DNA of 64,000 bases from Heterobasidion occidentale (lineage: Eukaryota > Basidiomycota > Agaricomycetes > Russulales > Bondarzewiaceae), in assembly GCA_039111635.1 (NCBI GenBank), contig JBCAQO010000006.1, forward strand, positions 2,108,001-2,172,000. Reading direction: 5' to 3'. Positions 23,497 through 34,297 of the stretch are shown here, in pieces. A program made the translations under genes and the position numbers. A model generated the notes under the pieces. That model had not been told where the DNA came from, did no database searches, and was given only the letters and a program-made list of their open reading frames with translations. Numbering within the stretch: the stretch's first letter is position 1; each line of letters opens with the position of its first letter.

Positions 23497-26378
23497 ATGA
23501 TCACAGTCGAGACGTCCACACCGTCTCCAGAGCCTCGTCAAGACCCGTCCCTCGCAGATCTCTCCAGAAATGCTTCCGTCATCTCCTCCTCCAGCTCAGG
23601 CTCGGCCTCCTCCCTCCTCCTGAAAACTCCCCGCCCCCGCCCCGTCCGCACCTTCTCCTCTCCACGCTCAAGGAGCCCTGGCGGCCCCACTACCCCCCGC
23701 GCATCCCGCCCCCCGGCATATCTCACCAGAGAGCTCGGTTTCGCAGAGGAACCTCCGGAATTCCTACCCCATCGACAGTCTGCGCGGGCGCAGTCAAAGT
23801 CAAAGTCTCGCAGCAGCTCCGCCAACGGTCGCCTCAGCGCGGAGGACTTTGAGTTTGGCGAGGTCTTGGGCGAAGGATCCTACTCGACCGTCCGTCTCCC
23901 GCTTCTTTCCTCCCGCTTTTTCTTCTTCTTTCAATCTCACAAACGCAACCAACAGGTTCTGCATGTCACCCACCGCGCCACTCGACAAGAGTACGCTATC
24001 AAAGTCATCGACAAGGGCCACCTCAAACGCAACAACAAGCTCCAGACCGCCCACGCGGAGAAAAACACCCTCGTCCGATTGGGCTCGGGCCATCCAGGCA
24101 TTGTTCGTCTGCACTGGACCTTTCAGGACGACTGGAGCTTATGTGCGTCTTCCCTCCGAGCGGAACCCCGCCTCGCCTGCCCCGTCTCATCCGTCGCCCA
24201 GATTTTGTCATCGACCTCGCGAAAAACGGCGAACTCCAGTCTCAGATATCTCGCCTGGGTTCTCTCTCGACCTCGTGCGCTCGCTACTACGCCGCGCAGA
24301 TGGTGGATGCCCTCGACTACATGCACGCCAAAGGCGTGATTCATCGGTCCGTCCCCGCCCTCCGTCTTTCCCGGGCTGTGCCGTCTGATGGGATCCCTCA
24401 GAGATCTCAAGCCCGAAAATCTATTATTGGACGATGCGTTCCGGATTAAGGTGACGGACTTCGGCACTGGGAAGCTCATGGACGCAGGCGGTGAGTAATT
24501 GCTTTTCTCGTCTGGGCCCATCCACGCGCACGTGATCTCATCTCCCCCGTCCAGACGAGCCTGCGAAGACCTTCGTCGGGACCGCACAGTATCTCTCCCC
24601 GGAATTGCTCGAGGCCAACGAGACCAGCAAGAGGTTCGCCCGCATACTATCCTCTGTGTCTCTCACCAGACAGACTTACGCCCCCAAAGCTCCGACCTAT
24701 GGGCACTGGGCTGCGTCTTGTACCAAATGATCGCTGGCCGGTTCGCGTTCCAAGGTCTCTCCGAGTATCTTACTTGGCAGAAGATCAAGCGGCTCGACTA
24801 CTCGTTCCCGGAGGGGTTCGACGAAGAGGCCAAGGACCTCGTGCGGAAGCTCCTCGTGCGTACTTCCGCGATTCGCGCGCTGTGCTTCTGGACCCACGTT
24901 TCTCGTCTCGTATTAGGTCCGAGATCCGCTGGAGCGGCTGGGGGCCGGACCGCCTGGCAGCGATCACGACATGGCAGCGCTTCGCGCGCACCCGTTTTTC
25001 GCATCGATTCATTGGCAGACGCTGTGGACGGATCCCGCCCCGCCCCTCGAGGCGGGGCTAGTGCGGCGGGAACCCCCAAAACACGGCGCGGACCAGAAGT
25101 GGGAGGACGTCGGCGCGGCGTGGGATGATCTGGTCAACGGGCAGACCATGCAAGACGGCGCCGATGGAGACGAGGGCGACTTTTTGGTTCCGGCGAGCAA
25201 AGTAGGCTGGGACGGCATCAGTTGGGCGCCGGACGCGGAAGGCCCGGAGTACGAGCTGTTCGGGAAGCGCGGGTACGAAGCGGTAAACGTCCCGCCGGAG
25301 GATGTCGGTCCGCTCGGCGAGCTGCCGAGTTATGCGCACAAGCCAGCGGAGCTAGGGGCTCAAGACCTTCCTTCGCCCGACGGCGCGAGCGAGCGCACGA
25401 TGCTCGGCGCACTAACGCCGATGTCAAACGGATACGTCAACGGAAATGGCATCGGCAGCGTCAACGGCACGGCGCTTTACGAGCTGCCAGAGCCGGAGCC
25501 CTCGGAAGAGGACACGCACCAAAAGGGGGGTAGCGCGGAGAGCGACGCGGGCGAGACGGTGCACGGGCCAGTCAAGTCGGACACGCCGGAGGTGAATGGG
25601 AAAGCGCACGACCCACCCGCAAAGGCGGGGAGCAAGCCGGTGGACGTGCCCACGCCGGTGCGCGACGCGTACGCGACGAGCTCGTCGGACGGCAGTCCGG
25701 TCGAGAAGCTCGGCGCCGCGCTGGAGGCCATGGGGCTGAACCGGGGCCGCAACCGGACGCGGAGCCCGATCCGCAACGAGGTGCCGGCGGAGCCAGACTG
25801 GTGAGTCGCTCGACGCGGCGATAGGCCGATATCGCGAGCCTGTGCTGACGCGGGACGGCTAGGGCGTCGGTGCTCGCGCCAGGCGAGACCATGCTGCTGC
25901 ACTCGGCGGTGGAGGAGACGGTGCTGAAGCGGCGGACGAGCCGCCTGCTGCTCCCGCTGCCGGTGACGCCGCGCAAGCCCAAGGTGCGCCAGCTGGCACT
26001 GACGTCGCACCGGCTGGTGTGTCTGAAGGTGCAGAAGGGGGGGCGCGGGATCGGGGTCAAGTGCGAGTACATGTTGCGGCCATCGGAGAAGGAGAAGGGG
26101 AAGGAGCGGGAGAAAGAGTCGCGGAGCGTGATCACCGGCGTGTCGATGAAGGGCGCGCGCGAGTTCGTCGTGCTCACCGTGAGTCGCCCTTTTTTTGTTC
26201 GTTTGGTAGAGATTGTTTGAGCTCACGGGCGCGACAGACGAGCAAGTCGGCGTTCTACGCCGCGGAGACGGAGGGGCTCGCGTCGACGTGGGTGAAGCGG
26301 ATCACGGAGGCCCTGGACATCCACGGCCAGAGCCATCGCGAGCGCAAGCTCTCTGTCGCAAACAACACACGGACATAA
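23497..26378 (+). CDS. 3-phosphoinositide-dependent protein kinase 1 (PDK1/Pkh)
   Basis: An AGC master kinase that phosphorylates the activation loops of other AGC kinases (Ypk, Pkc, Sch9 types). Nine exons join in frame: 23497-23889, 23956-24142, 24202-24346, 24402-24490, 24555-24633, 24690-24855, 24917-25800, 25863-26178 and 26238-26378, about 800 residues. After a Ser-rich N-terminus come GEVLGEGSYSTV (glycine loop), EYAIKVIDK (Lys), the substrate-pocket segment KLQTAHAEKNTL, HRDLKPENLLLDD, TDFGTGKLMD and KTFVGTAQYLSPELL, with an exon break in the catalytic Arg codon. The kinase domain ends RDPLERLGAG..HPFFASI. A linker of about 250 residues rich in Glu, Ser and Gly follows, then a C-terminal PH domain (ETMLLHSAVEE..RQLALTSHRLVCLKV..TSKSAFYAAETEGLASTWVKRITEA). 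Intact, normal architecture. Confidence 0.9.
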
Positions 26379-27067
26379 ATTATCGTCATTTTATCGTTCC
26401 CTATGCCTCGTCTCCGCCTCCCGGTGTTCCGTGTGCGAACGAGGTCCGATGCGCGCACCGTGACGAATCGCCACTCGCCACTCGCCACTCAGCGCGCAAC
26501 ACTCCGCCGAGCAAATTCATGTTCACGAGGAAGGGCTTTTGGAATCTGGACTGCGTATATACGACAAGGGTAACAAACATCAACGGGGGTACATACGTGT
26601 ATTTTTTTTCCACGCTCTGCGCTTTTCAGCGTAGCTTCCTTTCGTTCTGTCTCGATGTCTCTCTCCGTCTCTCTCCGTCTCTCTTGACGCTGTGGGAACT
26701 TCAGGCGTGTAGTGTTTTTTTTTGGTGGATTCTCTCTTTACTCTCTTTATATGGCTTTCGCTGTCGAGTCAACTGCCGCGTAGCGTACGATAGGGTCCAT
26801 ACATACATTGTTTTCTTGCGCACACTCCGGACAATTTCTTTTTTTTATAGCTTAGTTACGCTCTTGCTGCATCTCTGGCTTAATACATACCATCCATCGC
26901 AACGACCGTAGACAATTGGGTCTTACGCACACTGACCGGAGGGCGAAGCATTCGCGCGGAAAAGGGCTTTCAAGAACCAAGTATCCCGAGTGTAGAACAT
27001 TCGACGAAGGGAACCGGATAGATACAAAAGTAAGGTAATTTTGCTTGTGTGGCGGCCGGCGCACTGC
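26379..27067. other. Convergent intergenic region
   Basis: About 690 bases between the stop codons of PDK1 and the acetolactate synthase subunit. It contains a short CTCTCTCCGT repeat (about 26,650-26,690) and T-rich tracts. No gene seen. Confidence 0.4.
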
Positions 27068-28352
27068 TCAGCCAGGGGGGAGGAGGCTGGCATCGACGGG
27101 ACCGGAGGCCTCCGTCGCCTCGTCGTCCTCCAAGGACCGCGTGATGGGCGTGCGGGGCATCGCCATCACGCCTGAGATAGTCAAAAAAAAAGACGGGTCA
27201 GAGCGCAAACTTGAGCGAAAGCCGAGAAATGCTCGCACCGGTGCGCGCGGACTCGATAATCCCGAACGGCTTGACGAGGCTCAGGAAAGCATCGACCCTG
27301 CTCGTCTTGCCGCTCATTTCGACGATCACGCTGTTCTCGCTCACGTCGACGATGCGCGCGCCGAACTGGCTCGCGAGCGTCGAGATGGACTGCAGGTGCT
27401 GGTGGCGCATGCGCAGGGCCTCGCTCGGCGTGAGCGGCTGCGGCGCGGGGGTGGGCGTGGGCGTGGGTGAGGGCTGCTGGTCCGCGTGCCCGCTGTGCTC
27501 GAAGTTGCGCGCGAGGAGCATCTCGCGCTCGAGCTTGGTGTGCTCGTCGTGCGCCGCAGAGGACGCGCCGCGGCGGGGCTCGTGCGAGGGCCCGCCGAGG
27601 AGCTGGTCCTCGAGGTATTCGGGCCCGAGGATGGAGACCTTCACGAGCATGAGCTCGCGCGTGATCGTGCGCGTCTCGGTGTAGTCGAGCACGGCCCACA
27701 CGGGGACCTGCGGCGCGAAGAGAAAAGATAAGGTTTCAGCGCGTTTTTTGGATTAAAGAGAGAGAGAGAGAGAGGAAAAAGAGGGGCGGCGTACCAGGTC
27801 CTCGAGCTGCCTGCGCGCCTGCTCCACGACGCCGTCTTGGCCGCTGATGACGATGGACATCCGGCTGAGGTCGCGGATCTCGGTGCGGCAGACGACGAGC
27901 GAGTCGATGTTGAACCCGCGGCCGGCGAGGATCCCGGACACGCGCGAGAGGACACCGGGCTCGTTTGAACGAGGCAATTGAGCACATGCCTGTGGGGGAC
28001 GCGGGAAGTAGTGAGTGGGGGCGTTCTCTGATTATTTTTTTTCATTAGTGCGCGCCGGGGTGACTCACTTCTTGAACGGCTGGAGGCTGGGGGGCGGGGT
28101 GTTGTACAGGATGTTGGTGACCGCCTCCTCGGCCGTGCGCGAGCGGGGGAGGTCCATCGCGGGTAATGGTGGAGGGCGTATCCTGTGGGAGGTCTTGTAG
28201 TCAAGCGCAGAGGTCGAGTCGTCGATGGGAGGGGGAGGGCGGGGCGGCTCGCCTGAGAAGACGCGGGCGGTCGAGGAGAGGGCGCGCGCTTTCCATAGCG
28301 ACTTTGTGGAGACGGCGGCTGCTCTGGCGCGGACGGCGAAGATGGAGGCCAT
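27068..28352 (-). CDS. ILV6: Acetolactate synthase small (regulatory) subunit, ILV6 type
   Basis: The mitochondrial regulatory subunit that stimulates acetohydroxyacid synthase and gives valine feedback control in branched-chain amino-acid synthesis. Exons read 28352-28069, 27989-27795, 27707-27239 and 27171-27068, about 350 residues. The N-terminus (MASIFAVRARAAAVSTKSLW) is an Arg/Ala/Ser mitochondrial targeting peptide. An ACT domain follows: HVLNCLV, GVLSRVSGILAGRGFNIDSLVV, LSRMSIVISGQDGVVEQARRQLEDL, VPVWAVLDYT. The second domain includes RELMLVKVSILGPEYLEDQL and ISTLASQFGARIVDVSENSVIVEMSGK, ending VDASLLPPG. A Pro/Thr repeat (PTPTPTPAP) lies in the linker. At 27964-27966 the frame breaks: CAAACGAG must read CAA AAC GAG, one A short. 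As the enzyme is normally required for growth, a sequencing error is likely. It shares a 570-base promoter with the divergent orphan gene. Confidence 0.85.
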
Positions 28353-28920
28353 TGTGGTCTGTGTTGAGCTCGTGCTGCCAGCAAACGGTCGAGTCAATGC
28401 AGACAGCAATTTCTGGCTGCTAATGGGTCTTTCGGCCTTCTTCGGCTTCCCCCATGCTTCGGTTTTCGGCGACTTCCATCTCACTTCCAACTCCGGGAGG
28501 TGCAGCTTGCATCATGCTAAGACTTTGTGGAACCGCATCGTGACCTTTTTTCTCGCAACCTTGGCGGTCAGGCCCACCCAAGTTCTCAGTACTCGGTAAT
28601 CGTGCGTTTCTATGACCTCACCGCCAAGTGACTGCACCCTTCCCGTCCAAACTTGTGCGCTTCGTAACATGCATCTACTGGACGGTCCTGTGCGCTTTCC
28701 GTGAAACTTCTAGGAACCCATGCTAAGACTCACTTGGCCTCCTCACGCTGTGTGGTGAGGTCACTCGGTGTGGCTCCAGTCCATTCAATCTCGAAGGCCT
28801 AAACGCTCCAGGATGCTCCGGGCGACACGGTAAGCGCTCGATGAAGTTCCCGCTACAAGAGCCTCGTGAACGCACTCCACTCCTCTTCCAAACGACCCTC
28901 CCCCAATCACTATCACCCTC
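28353..28920. promoter_or_regulatory. Divergent promoter, ILV6 and orphan gene copy A
   Basis: 568 bases between two start codons facing away from each other. The part nearest each gene is recognisably repeated between 30,747 and 31,530, which shows the promoter was duplicated along with both genes. No specific binding site is asserted. Confidence 0.5.
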
Positions 28921-30497
28921 ATGGCTTACTCGTACTATCAGAGAAACCTCCCTGGGTGGGGCACCCAGCAGGTGTGTCCGTTCGATTGCTTCAGGTATTA
29001 AACTTCGATCGACGGGATGGCTTATAACCCCAGTTCCGCTTCGGACGTCCGCCTGAGCCTCCCTTTCGCCCTCTCGAAGGCTGTAAGTTGCTGCTTCTTT
29101 GAAATGTAGATTTGACGAACGGAACGTGCTTGCAGGGACAGGAATGGACTACTATCGGGCTCATGCTGGAGAGGCTGACCCGTGAGTACTCCGATTTCGT
29201 TCTTCTCGTGCAGTATTCAATGTGATGTCCCTAGTCCTATTTCACAAATGCTATGACACGACTCTCAACGGGTGTGGCGATGGGTGTAGAAATGCGCGAA
29301 GCAAGGTACTGGCACCGTCTTGCATACGGAGGCATTGTACGTCTATTGTTGCTCCCATTTATCTTGATATTAAGCCTGAGTCTCTTGATTATCAGGGCCA
29401 AGTGACTCAGATGATGCCTACCGAGATCGGGCATGCCGCTGGATACGAAGCATATCGACAATTTATTCACCATGCCCCGATATACGAGTCTGTAAACAGA
29501 GGCTATACGAGGCAAAGAGAGGCTTTGACTGGGCTAGCCGTCGCGGAAGGTATGTCCTTTTCTTTCCGCCGTAGTCACGCATGTGCTTATGAACCTCTCT
29601 TTGGATCGGGTAGCCCAGCGTCTCTGGCAAGAGACAGGTCGAGGGCTAGACCCATATGGGCTCCAAGCAGCTTCAGAAGCAGCCGCAGGGACTGCATGCC
29701 GGATATTCGACAGTCATGTGGACTCTGATTCCGTTGGCTCGGGTTATCCTCGCGGGCGCCGCAACTCGTTTGGCGCACCCTATGCCGACCCCCTCGACAC
29801 CGCTTACGCGGAAGATGATTTAATGTTTGCTCAGCGCCGGCCTTTGCAGGGCTCGAGCGCGATGATGCCGATGCCCATCGGCGGCAGCGGCGGCTCGCCA
29901 TATGTTGGACAATTGACGTTGGGCAGAGGATATTCTTCGTCGTTGCCATCATCGGTCTATGGTGGTGCATCCCCTTACAATCGAGCGTCCCCCGCGATAC
30001 CCAGCTCGCCGTATCCAGGAGGCGCATCCACTGTTTATCCTGGTGGAGGTGCTGTGGCGCCTAACACGACCAACGTTTACCTTGGCACCCCTTACAGAGG
30101 TCGTTCTCCAGGTCCAGGTTATAATTCTGCGCCACAATATAACGTCGCGGGAGGACCCTACTACCCTGGCGATAACGGGACTTCCGCTTATGGGATGGGT
30201 TATGGCGGAGGGATGGGCACGGGCAATATTCGTTATGCGCCCGGCGGTGCGCCTATGAGTTATGGAGCGGGAGTGGGCGGGATGGGCTATGGTACAGGAG
30301 CTGCTGGAATGGGATATGGGAATGGAGTCGGCGGAATGGGCTATGGTGCAGGAACGGGCTACGGTTACGGAGCTGCCCAGCAGCCTACGACAGTGATCGT
30401 TTCCGGACGCAGTCATGGACATGGACATGGGCACCACCATCATCATGGGTTGCTGCATCGAAGGCATCACAGCCTAGGAAGGTATGGGTATTACTAA
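28921..30497 (+). CDS. Gly/Tyr/His-rich orphan protein, copy A
   Basis: I do not recognise the family. Six or seven exons begin MAYSYYQRNLPGWGTQQ and continue FRFGRPPEPPFRPLEG, GMDYYRAHAGEADP, SYFTNAMTRLSTG, ARYWHRLAYGG, PTEIGHAAGYEAYRQF and REALTGLAVAE, then one long last exon from about 29,612. The ordered N-terminal half is Tyr/Arg/His-rich. The C-terminal half is low-complexity, with repeats of the type GVGGMGYGTGAAG and a His-rich tail (HGHGHGHHHHHG). No signal peptide or membrane helix. Such Gly/Tyr-rich tails suggest a phase-separating or surface-assembly protein; that is inference. At the start of the exon beginning near 29,235 one T is missing relative to copy B (CTAG-TCC versus ATAG-TTCC), which breaks the frame unless another splice site is used. 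Confidence 0.65.
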
Positions 30498-30514
30498 ATT
30501 TCCCTGGCAGGATG

Positions 30515-30746
30515 GAGGGCAGTGGGTCCTCTGTGAGCGGGGCAGGTCCATCGTGAATAAGGGTGGGAGACGTATGCTATGTGAGGTCTTGTAGTCGAGC
30601 GCAGAGGTGGAGTCGTCGATGGGAGGAGGAGGGCGGTGCAGCTCGTCTGAGAAGACGCGGGCGGTCGAGGAGAGGGTGCGCGCTTTCCATAGCGACTTTA
30701 TGGAAACGGCTGCTGCTCTGGAACGGACAGCACAGATGGAGGCCAT
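30515..30746 (-). pseudogene. Truncated 5' copy of ILV6
   Basis: A minus-strand frame starting at 30746 reads MASICAVRSRAAAVSIKSLWKART..LSSTARVFSDELHRPPPPIDDSTSALDYKTSH..MDLPRS and matches ILV6 residues 1 to about 70, covering only the targeting peptide and linker. After MDLPRS the similarity ends near position 30,530, where the 3' flank of orphan copy A begins, so the breakpoint of the tandem duplication lies there. No ACT domain follows. The remaining frame continues to a stop at 30,474 inside the orphan gene's last codons on the other strand. If transcribed it would give a targeting-peptide-only product or antisense RNA across the 3' end of copy A. Confidence 0.85.
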
Positions 30747-33200
30747 TGCAGTCTATGCAGAGCTCGAGGATGCTCTCGCCTGCAAACGGTCTCAAACGGT
30801 CTCGCCAAAGCAAACAGCAAGTCTCGCCTGGTAAAGTGACTTTCGGCTCCCCTTCCCCGCATGCGGGACGCGACTTCAATCCAAGTTCAAACTCCGGGAT
30901 ACGCAGGCTAGGGCTAGGACACTCATCTTCACACCAAATTGCCCAGATCACCCCGTTCTTGCTCCAGCCATCTGCGCCTCTTCAATCGGTTCAGGCTTAG
31001 TTTATAGAGCGAGTCCGTACAGTCGGATGAGCTATGCGCAAATATTTCTTGTCAAGCACTTTTCGATTATTTTGGATTTCCCAGGCTTGCCGAACGTCGT
31101 GACTTTGTTTTTGGAGACAGCTGAAAGTATTCGGGACGGAATCCCCAAGAATGCATCAAAATAGTGAGGAGATTCTTTTTCTCGCAATTCTGGCTGTTAG
31201 GACCACCACAGGTTTCAGTAAATGTGCGCTTCTATGACCTCACCACAGTGACTCCAATCTTGTTCTCCGCACCCGTGCACTTCGGCATCTATGGTCCTGT
31301 GAGCTTTCCATAAAACTTCTAAAGACCCCATGCTATGACTCGCTTGGCCTCCTCACGCTGTGTCGTGACGTCACCTGGTGTGGATCCATACCATTGAACC
31401 ACAAAGACTCAAACACTCCAGGTTGCGCAGGGCGACACGGTAAGCGCTCAATGGGACACCCGCTTACAAGAAGCTCGTGGGGGAACTCCACTCCTCTCTC
31501 AAACAACCCTCCTTCGACCAACATCACCCTCATGGCTTACTCGTACTATCAGAGAAACCTCCCCGGATGGGGCACTCAGCAGGTGTGTCCATTTGTATGC
31601 TTCCGACGTGAAGGTTCGATTGACGGACAGCTTATATCGCCAGCACCGCTTCGGACGTCCGCCCGAGCCCCCCTTTCGCCCTGTCGAAGGCTGTGAGTTT
31701 TTGTTCCTCAATGACGGTGACTTGACAAACGCGATATGCACGCAGGGACTGGAATGGACTATTACCGAGCTCACGCTGGAGAGGCTGACCCGTGAGTGCT
31801 CCGATTATGTTTGTCTCGTGTGGTATTCAATTTGATATCCATAGTTCCTATTTCACAAATGCTATGACACGACTTTCAACGGGTGCGGGGATGGGCGCAG
31901 AAATGCACGAAGCAAGACATTGGCACCGCCTTGCATACGGAGGCATCGTACGTCTATTATCATCGCTGATTATCTCGACCTTGAGCTTCAATCTTCCTTG
32001 TTTCTCAGGGCCAAGTTGCCCAGATGATGCCCACTGAAATTGGGCATGCTGCTGGATACGAAACATATCGCCAATTCACCCATCATGCATCAATATATGA
32101 GTCCGTAAACAGAGGTTATACGAGGCAAAGAGAAGCTTTGATTGGACTAGCTGTCGCGGAAGGTATGTCTTCCATCTACTGTGTTCTATGTCGACGCGCC
32201 TGTGCCAATGAATCTTTCTTCGGATAGCCCAGCGCTTGTGGCAAGAGACCGGCCGAGGGCAAGACCAATATGGGCTCCAAACAGCTTCAGAAGCAGCTGC
32301 AGGGACTGCATGCGGGATATTTGACCATCATGTGGACTCTGGCACCTTGGGCTCGGGTTACTCTCGCGAGCGACGCAACTCTTTCAACGCGTCCAATCCC
32401 GACCCCGTCGACGCCGCTTATGCGGATGATGATCATATGTTTACTCAACCCCGACTTTCAGAGGGCTCGGGCGTAGCGATGCCGATGCCCATCGGCGGTG
32501 GTGGTGCCTCGCCATACGCTGGACAATCGACAGTAGGCGGTGGATACTCTTCTTCACTGCCGACGTCGATATATGGTGGTGCATCTCCCTACAATCAAGA
32601 GTCCTCTGCAATACCCAGCTCGCCGTATGCAGGTGGCGCATCCACAGGGTATCCTGGCGGAGGCGCTACCACGACTAACGTTTACCTTGGCACTCCTTAC
32701 AGAGGTCGTTCACCAGGTCCGGGTTATACTTCTGCGCCACAATATAACATTGCGGGAGGATCCTACCCTGGCGCTAACGGGACTCCCGCCTATGGGACGG
32801 GATATGGCGGAGGGACCGGCACGGGCAATCTTCGTTATGCGCCCGGCGGTGGGCCTATGAGTTATGGAGCGGGAGTGGGCGGGATGGGCTATGGTGCAGG
32901 AGCTGCTGGAATGGGATATGGCGCAGGAGCTGCTGGAATGGGATATGGTACAGGAGCTGCTGGAATGGAATATGGGACTGGAACAGGCTACGGTGCGGGA
33001 ATGAGTTACAGAGCCGCCCAGCAGCCTACGACAGTGATCGTCTCGGGACGTAGTCATCGACATGGACATGGGCACCACCACCACCACCACCACCACCACC
33101 ATGGACTGTCGCATCAAAGGCATCGCAGCCTAGGCAGGTCTGGCTATTTTTAAACTTAGGATGAAGGGGAGTGGATCCTCTTTCTCAAAGCTGCCATAAT
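30530..33200. repeat. Tandem duplication unit B
   Basis: Second unit of the tandem duplication, with the truncated ILV6 fragment, a diverged promoter (785 bases instead of 568) and the complete orphan gene copy B. Similarity to unit A fades shortly after the stop codon at 33,153 (AGGATG-AGGG-AGTGG-TCCTCT is still shared). Confidence 0.8.
31531..33153 (+). CDS. Gly/Tyr/His-rich orphan protein, copy B
   Basis: Paralogue of the gene at 28,921-30,497 with the same exon plan: MAYSYYQRNLPGWGTQQ, then HRFGRPPEPPFRPVEG, GMDYYRAHAGEADPSYFTNAMTRL, ARHWHRLAYGG, PTEIGHAAGYETYRQF, AQRLWQETGRGQDQYGLQTASEAAA, and a long low-complexity last exon ending at 33153. Here every splice junction joins in frame, so this copy appears intact. 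The Gly-rich array is expanded (three successive AGAAGMGYG units) and the His run is ten residues against five in copy A. A CAC-rich DNA tract encodes the His run, so length variation between strains is expected. Function unknown. Confidence 0.7.
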
Positions 33201-33519
33201 TCTCGATACGCATGGCCGTAATTCATCAAGGCGTGTATGTTTATTGTATGTATAATAGTCATGTTGCCTATGCTCTGCGCACCTTGCTCGAATATAATAT
33301 TGCTCCCCCATACTTTACGTGTCGCCGACACAAGAAATCTGACTTACCTGATGTCCGTTATGACGTAGACCAAGAAAGGCAGTCGTCCGCGAGCGTCCGC
33401 GCCAAACCGGGCTCCGACAGATCACGCTGACTGGACGTCCGCCGTTGGGGATTCCATTTCTCACATCAGGCCGACTTCAAAACCCCACCTCCCCCGTCTC
33501 AGTCTTTTCGAACAACACA

Positions 33520-34123
33520 ATGTCTGGAGCAGCATCGACCGCGGCCACTTCCAAGTTCTCGTCATTCATGAACCACCCAGCAGGTAAGTTTTCGACCTCC
33601 GAGACAGGACGGGGAATTGATTCGACCCCATCGGAATCTGCCCACCTAGGCCCCAAGACGGTCTTCTTCTGGGCTCCCCTCATGAAATGGTGTCTCGTCA
33701 TTGCTGGTGTCAAGGACTTGGGGAGACCAGCGGAAAAGTTGAGTGTGTCTCAGAACTTAGGTGCGTCCATCACTACCTGGCGAAATGTGAATTTTGCTAA
33801 TGGGTCTATTCGTCATTCATACCCACAGCGCTGACGGCGACGGGCTTCATCTGGGTCCGCTACTCCCTTGTCATCACGCCCGTGAACTACTCGCTGGCAG
33901 CCGTGAGTCGTTCAGACACCCAGTTATATTGGCCGCGCTGGAATCCCTAACCTCGTCCTTTAGGTAAATTTCTTCGTCGGATCAACAGGTCTTGGTCAAC
34001 TGGCGCGCATTGCGAAGTACCATCCTTTCTCTGACATATCGACATGCGACACTAAACTAGCGGTTTTGTACATCCAGCTACCGATTCAGCCAAGAGAAGG
34101 CCGCCCAGGAGAAAGCGGCCTAG
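33520..34123 (+). CDS. MPC2: Mitochondrial pyruvate carrier subunit 2
   Basis: A small inner-membrane protein that, with MPC1, imports pyruvate into the mitochondrial matrix. Five exons join in frame: 33520-33583, 33650-33760, 33829-33902, 33964-34016 and 34078-34123, about 115 residues. Motifs: FMNHPAGPKTVFFWAPLMKW (the conserved HPAGPKT amphipathic start and first helix), VIAGVKDLGRPAEKLSVSQN, ATGFIWVRYSLVITPVNYSL (second helix with RxSxVIxPxNY) and AAVNFFVGSTGLGQLARI (third helix). The tail is short and Ala/Lys/Glu-rich (QEKAAQEKAA). Matches yeast Mpc2 along its length. Intact. Confidence 0.93.
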
Positions 34124-34297
34124 GTATTACCAGCCGGCACTGGGTAGCTACGGCTCTCTTCTTCTTTGCTATCTATCTTCCTGTGAACTCCGATCTCAGA
34201 ATAGACATTTGCCGTCATTAGATGAAGATCGAGGTATGAAAGAAGTACAATGATGTCAAGGGATACACGACTGCGAAAGATTACAGACCCGACTATG
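34124..34297. terminator. Convergent 3' spacer
   Basis: About 170 bases between the MPC2 stop and the APQ12-like stop; tail-to-tail genes with no separate element visible. Confidence 0.3.

Larger units (their letters stand above)
28065..30529. repeat. Tandem duplication unit A (ILV6 5' part plus orphan gene)
   Basis: This segment, comprising the ILV6 first exon, the divergent promoter and the orphan gene, recurs at about 30,530-33,200 as unit B. The shared parts are clear in the proteins (MASI-AVR-RAAAVS-KSLWKAR; MAYSYYQRNLPGWGTQQ) and in the flanking DNA. The units are old enough to differ at many synonymous and intronic positions. Confidence 0.85.

Noticed and set aside
23214..23852. 212-codon plus-strand frame overlapping the PDK1 start
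   Set aside because: Different frame from the Ser-rich PDK1 N-terminus and made of CT-rich promoter sequence.
29235..29260. Orphan copy A as a definite pseudogene
   Set aside because: The single missing T at the exon start could be a sequencing error, and the rest of the frame is intact, so I left it as a coding gene with a note.
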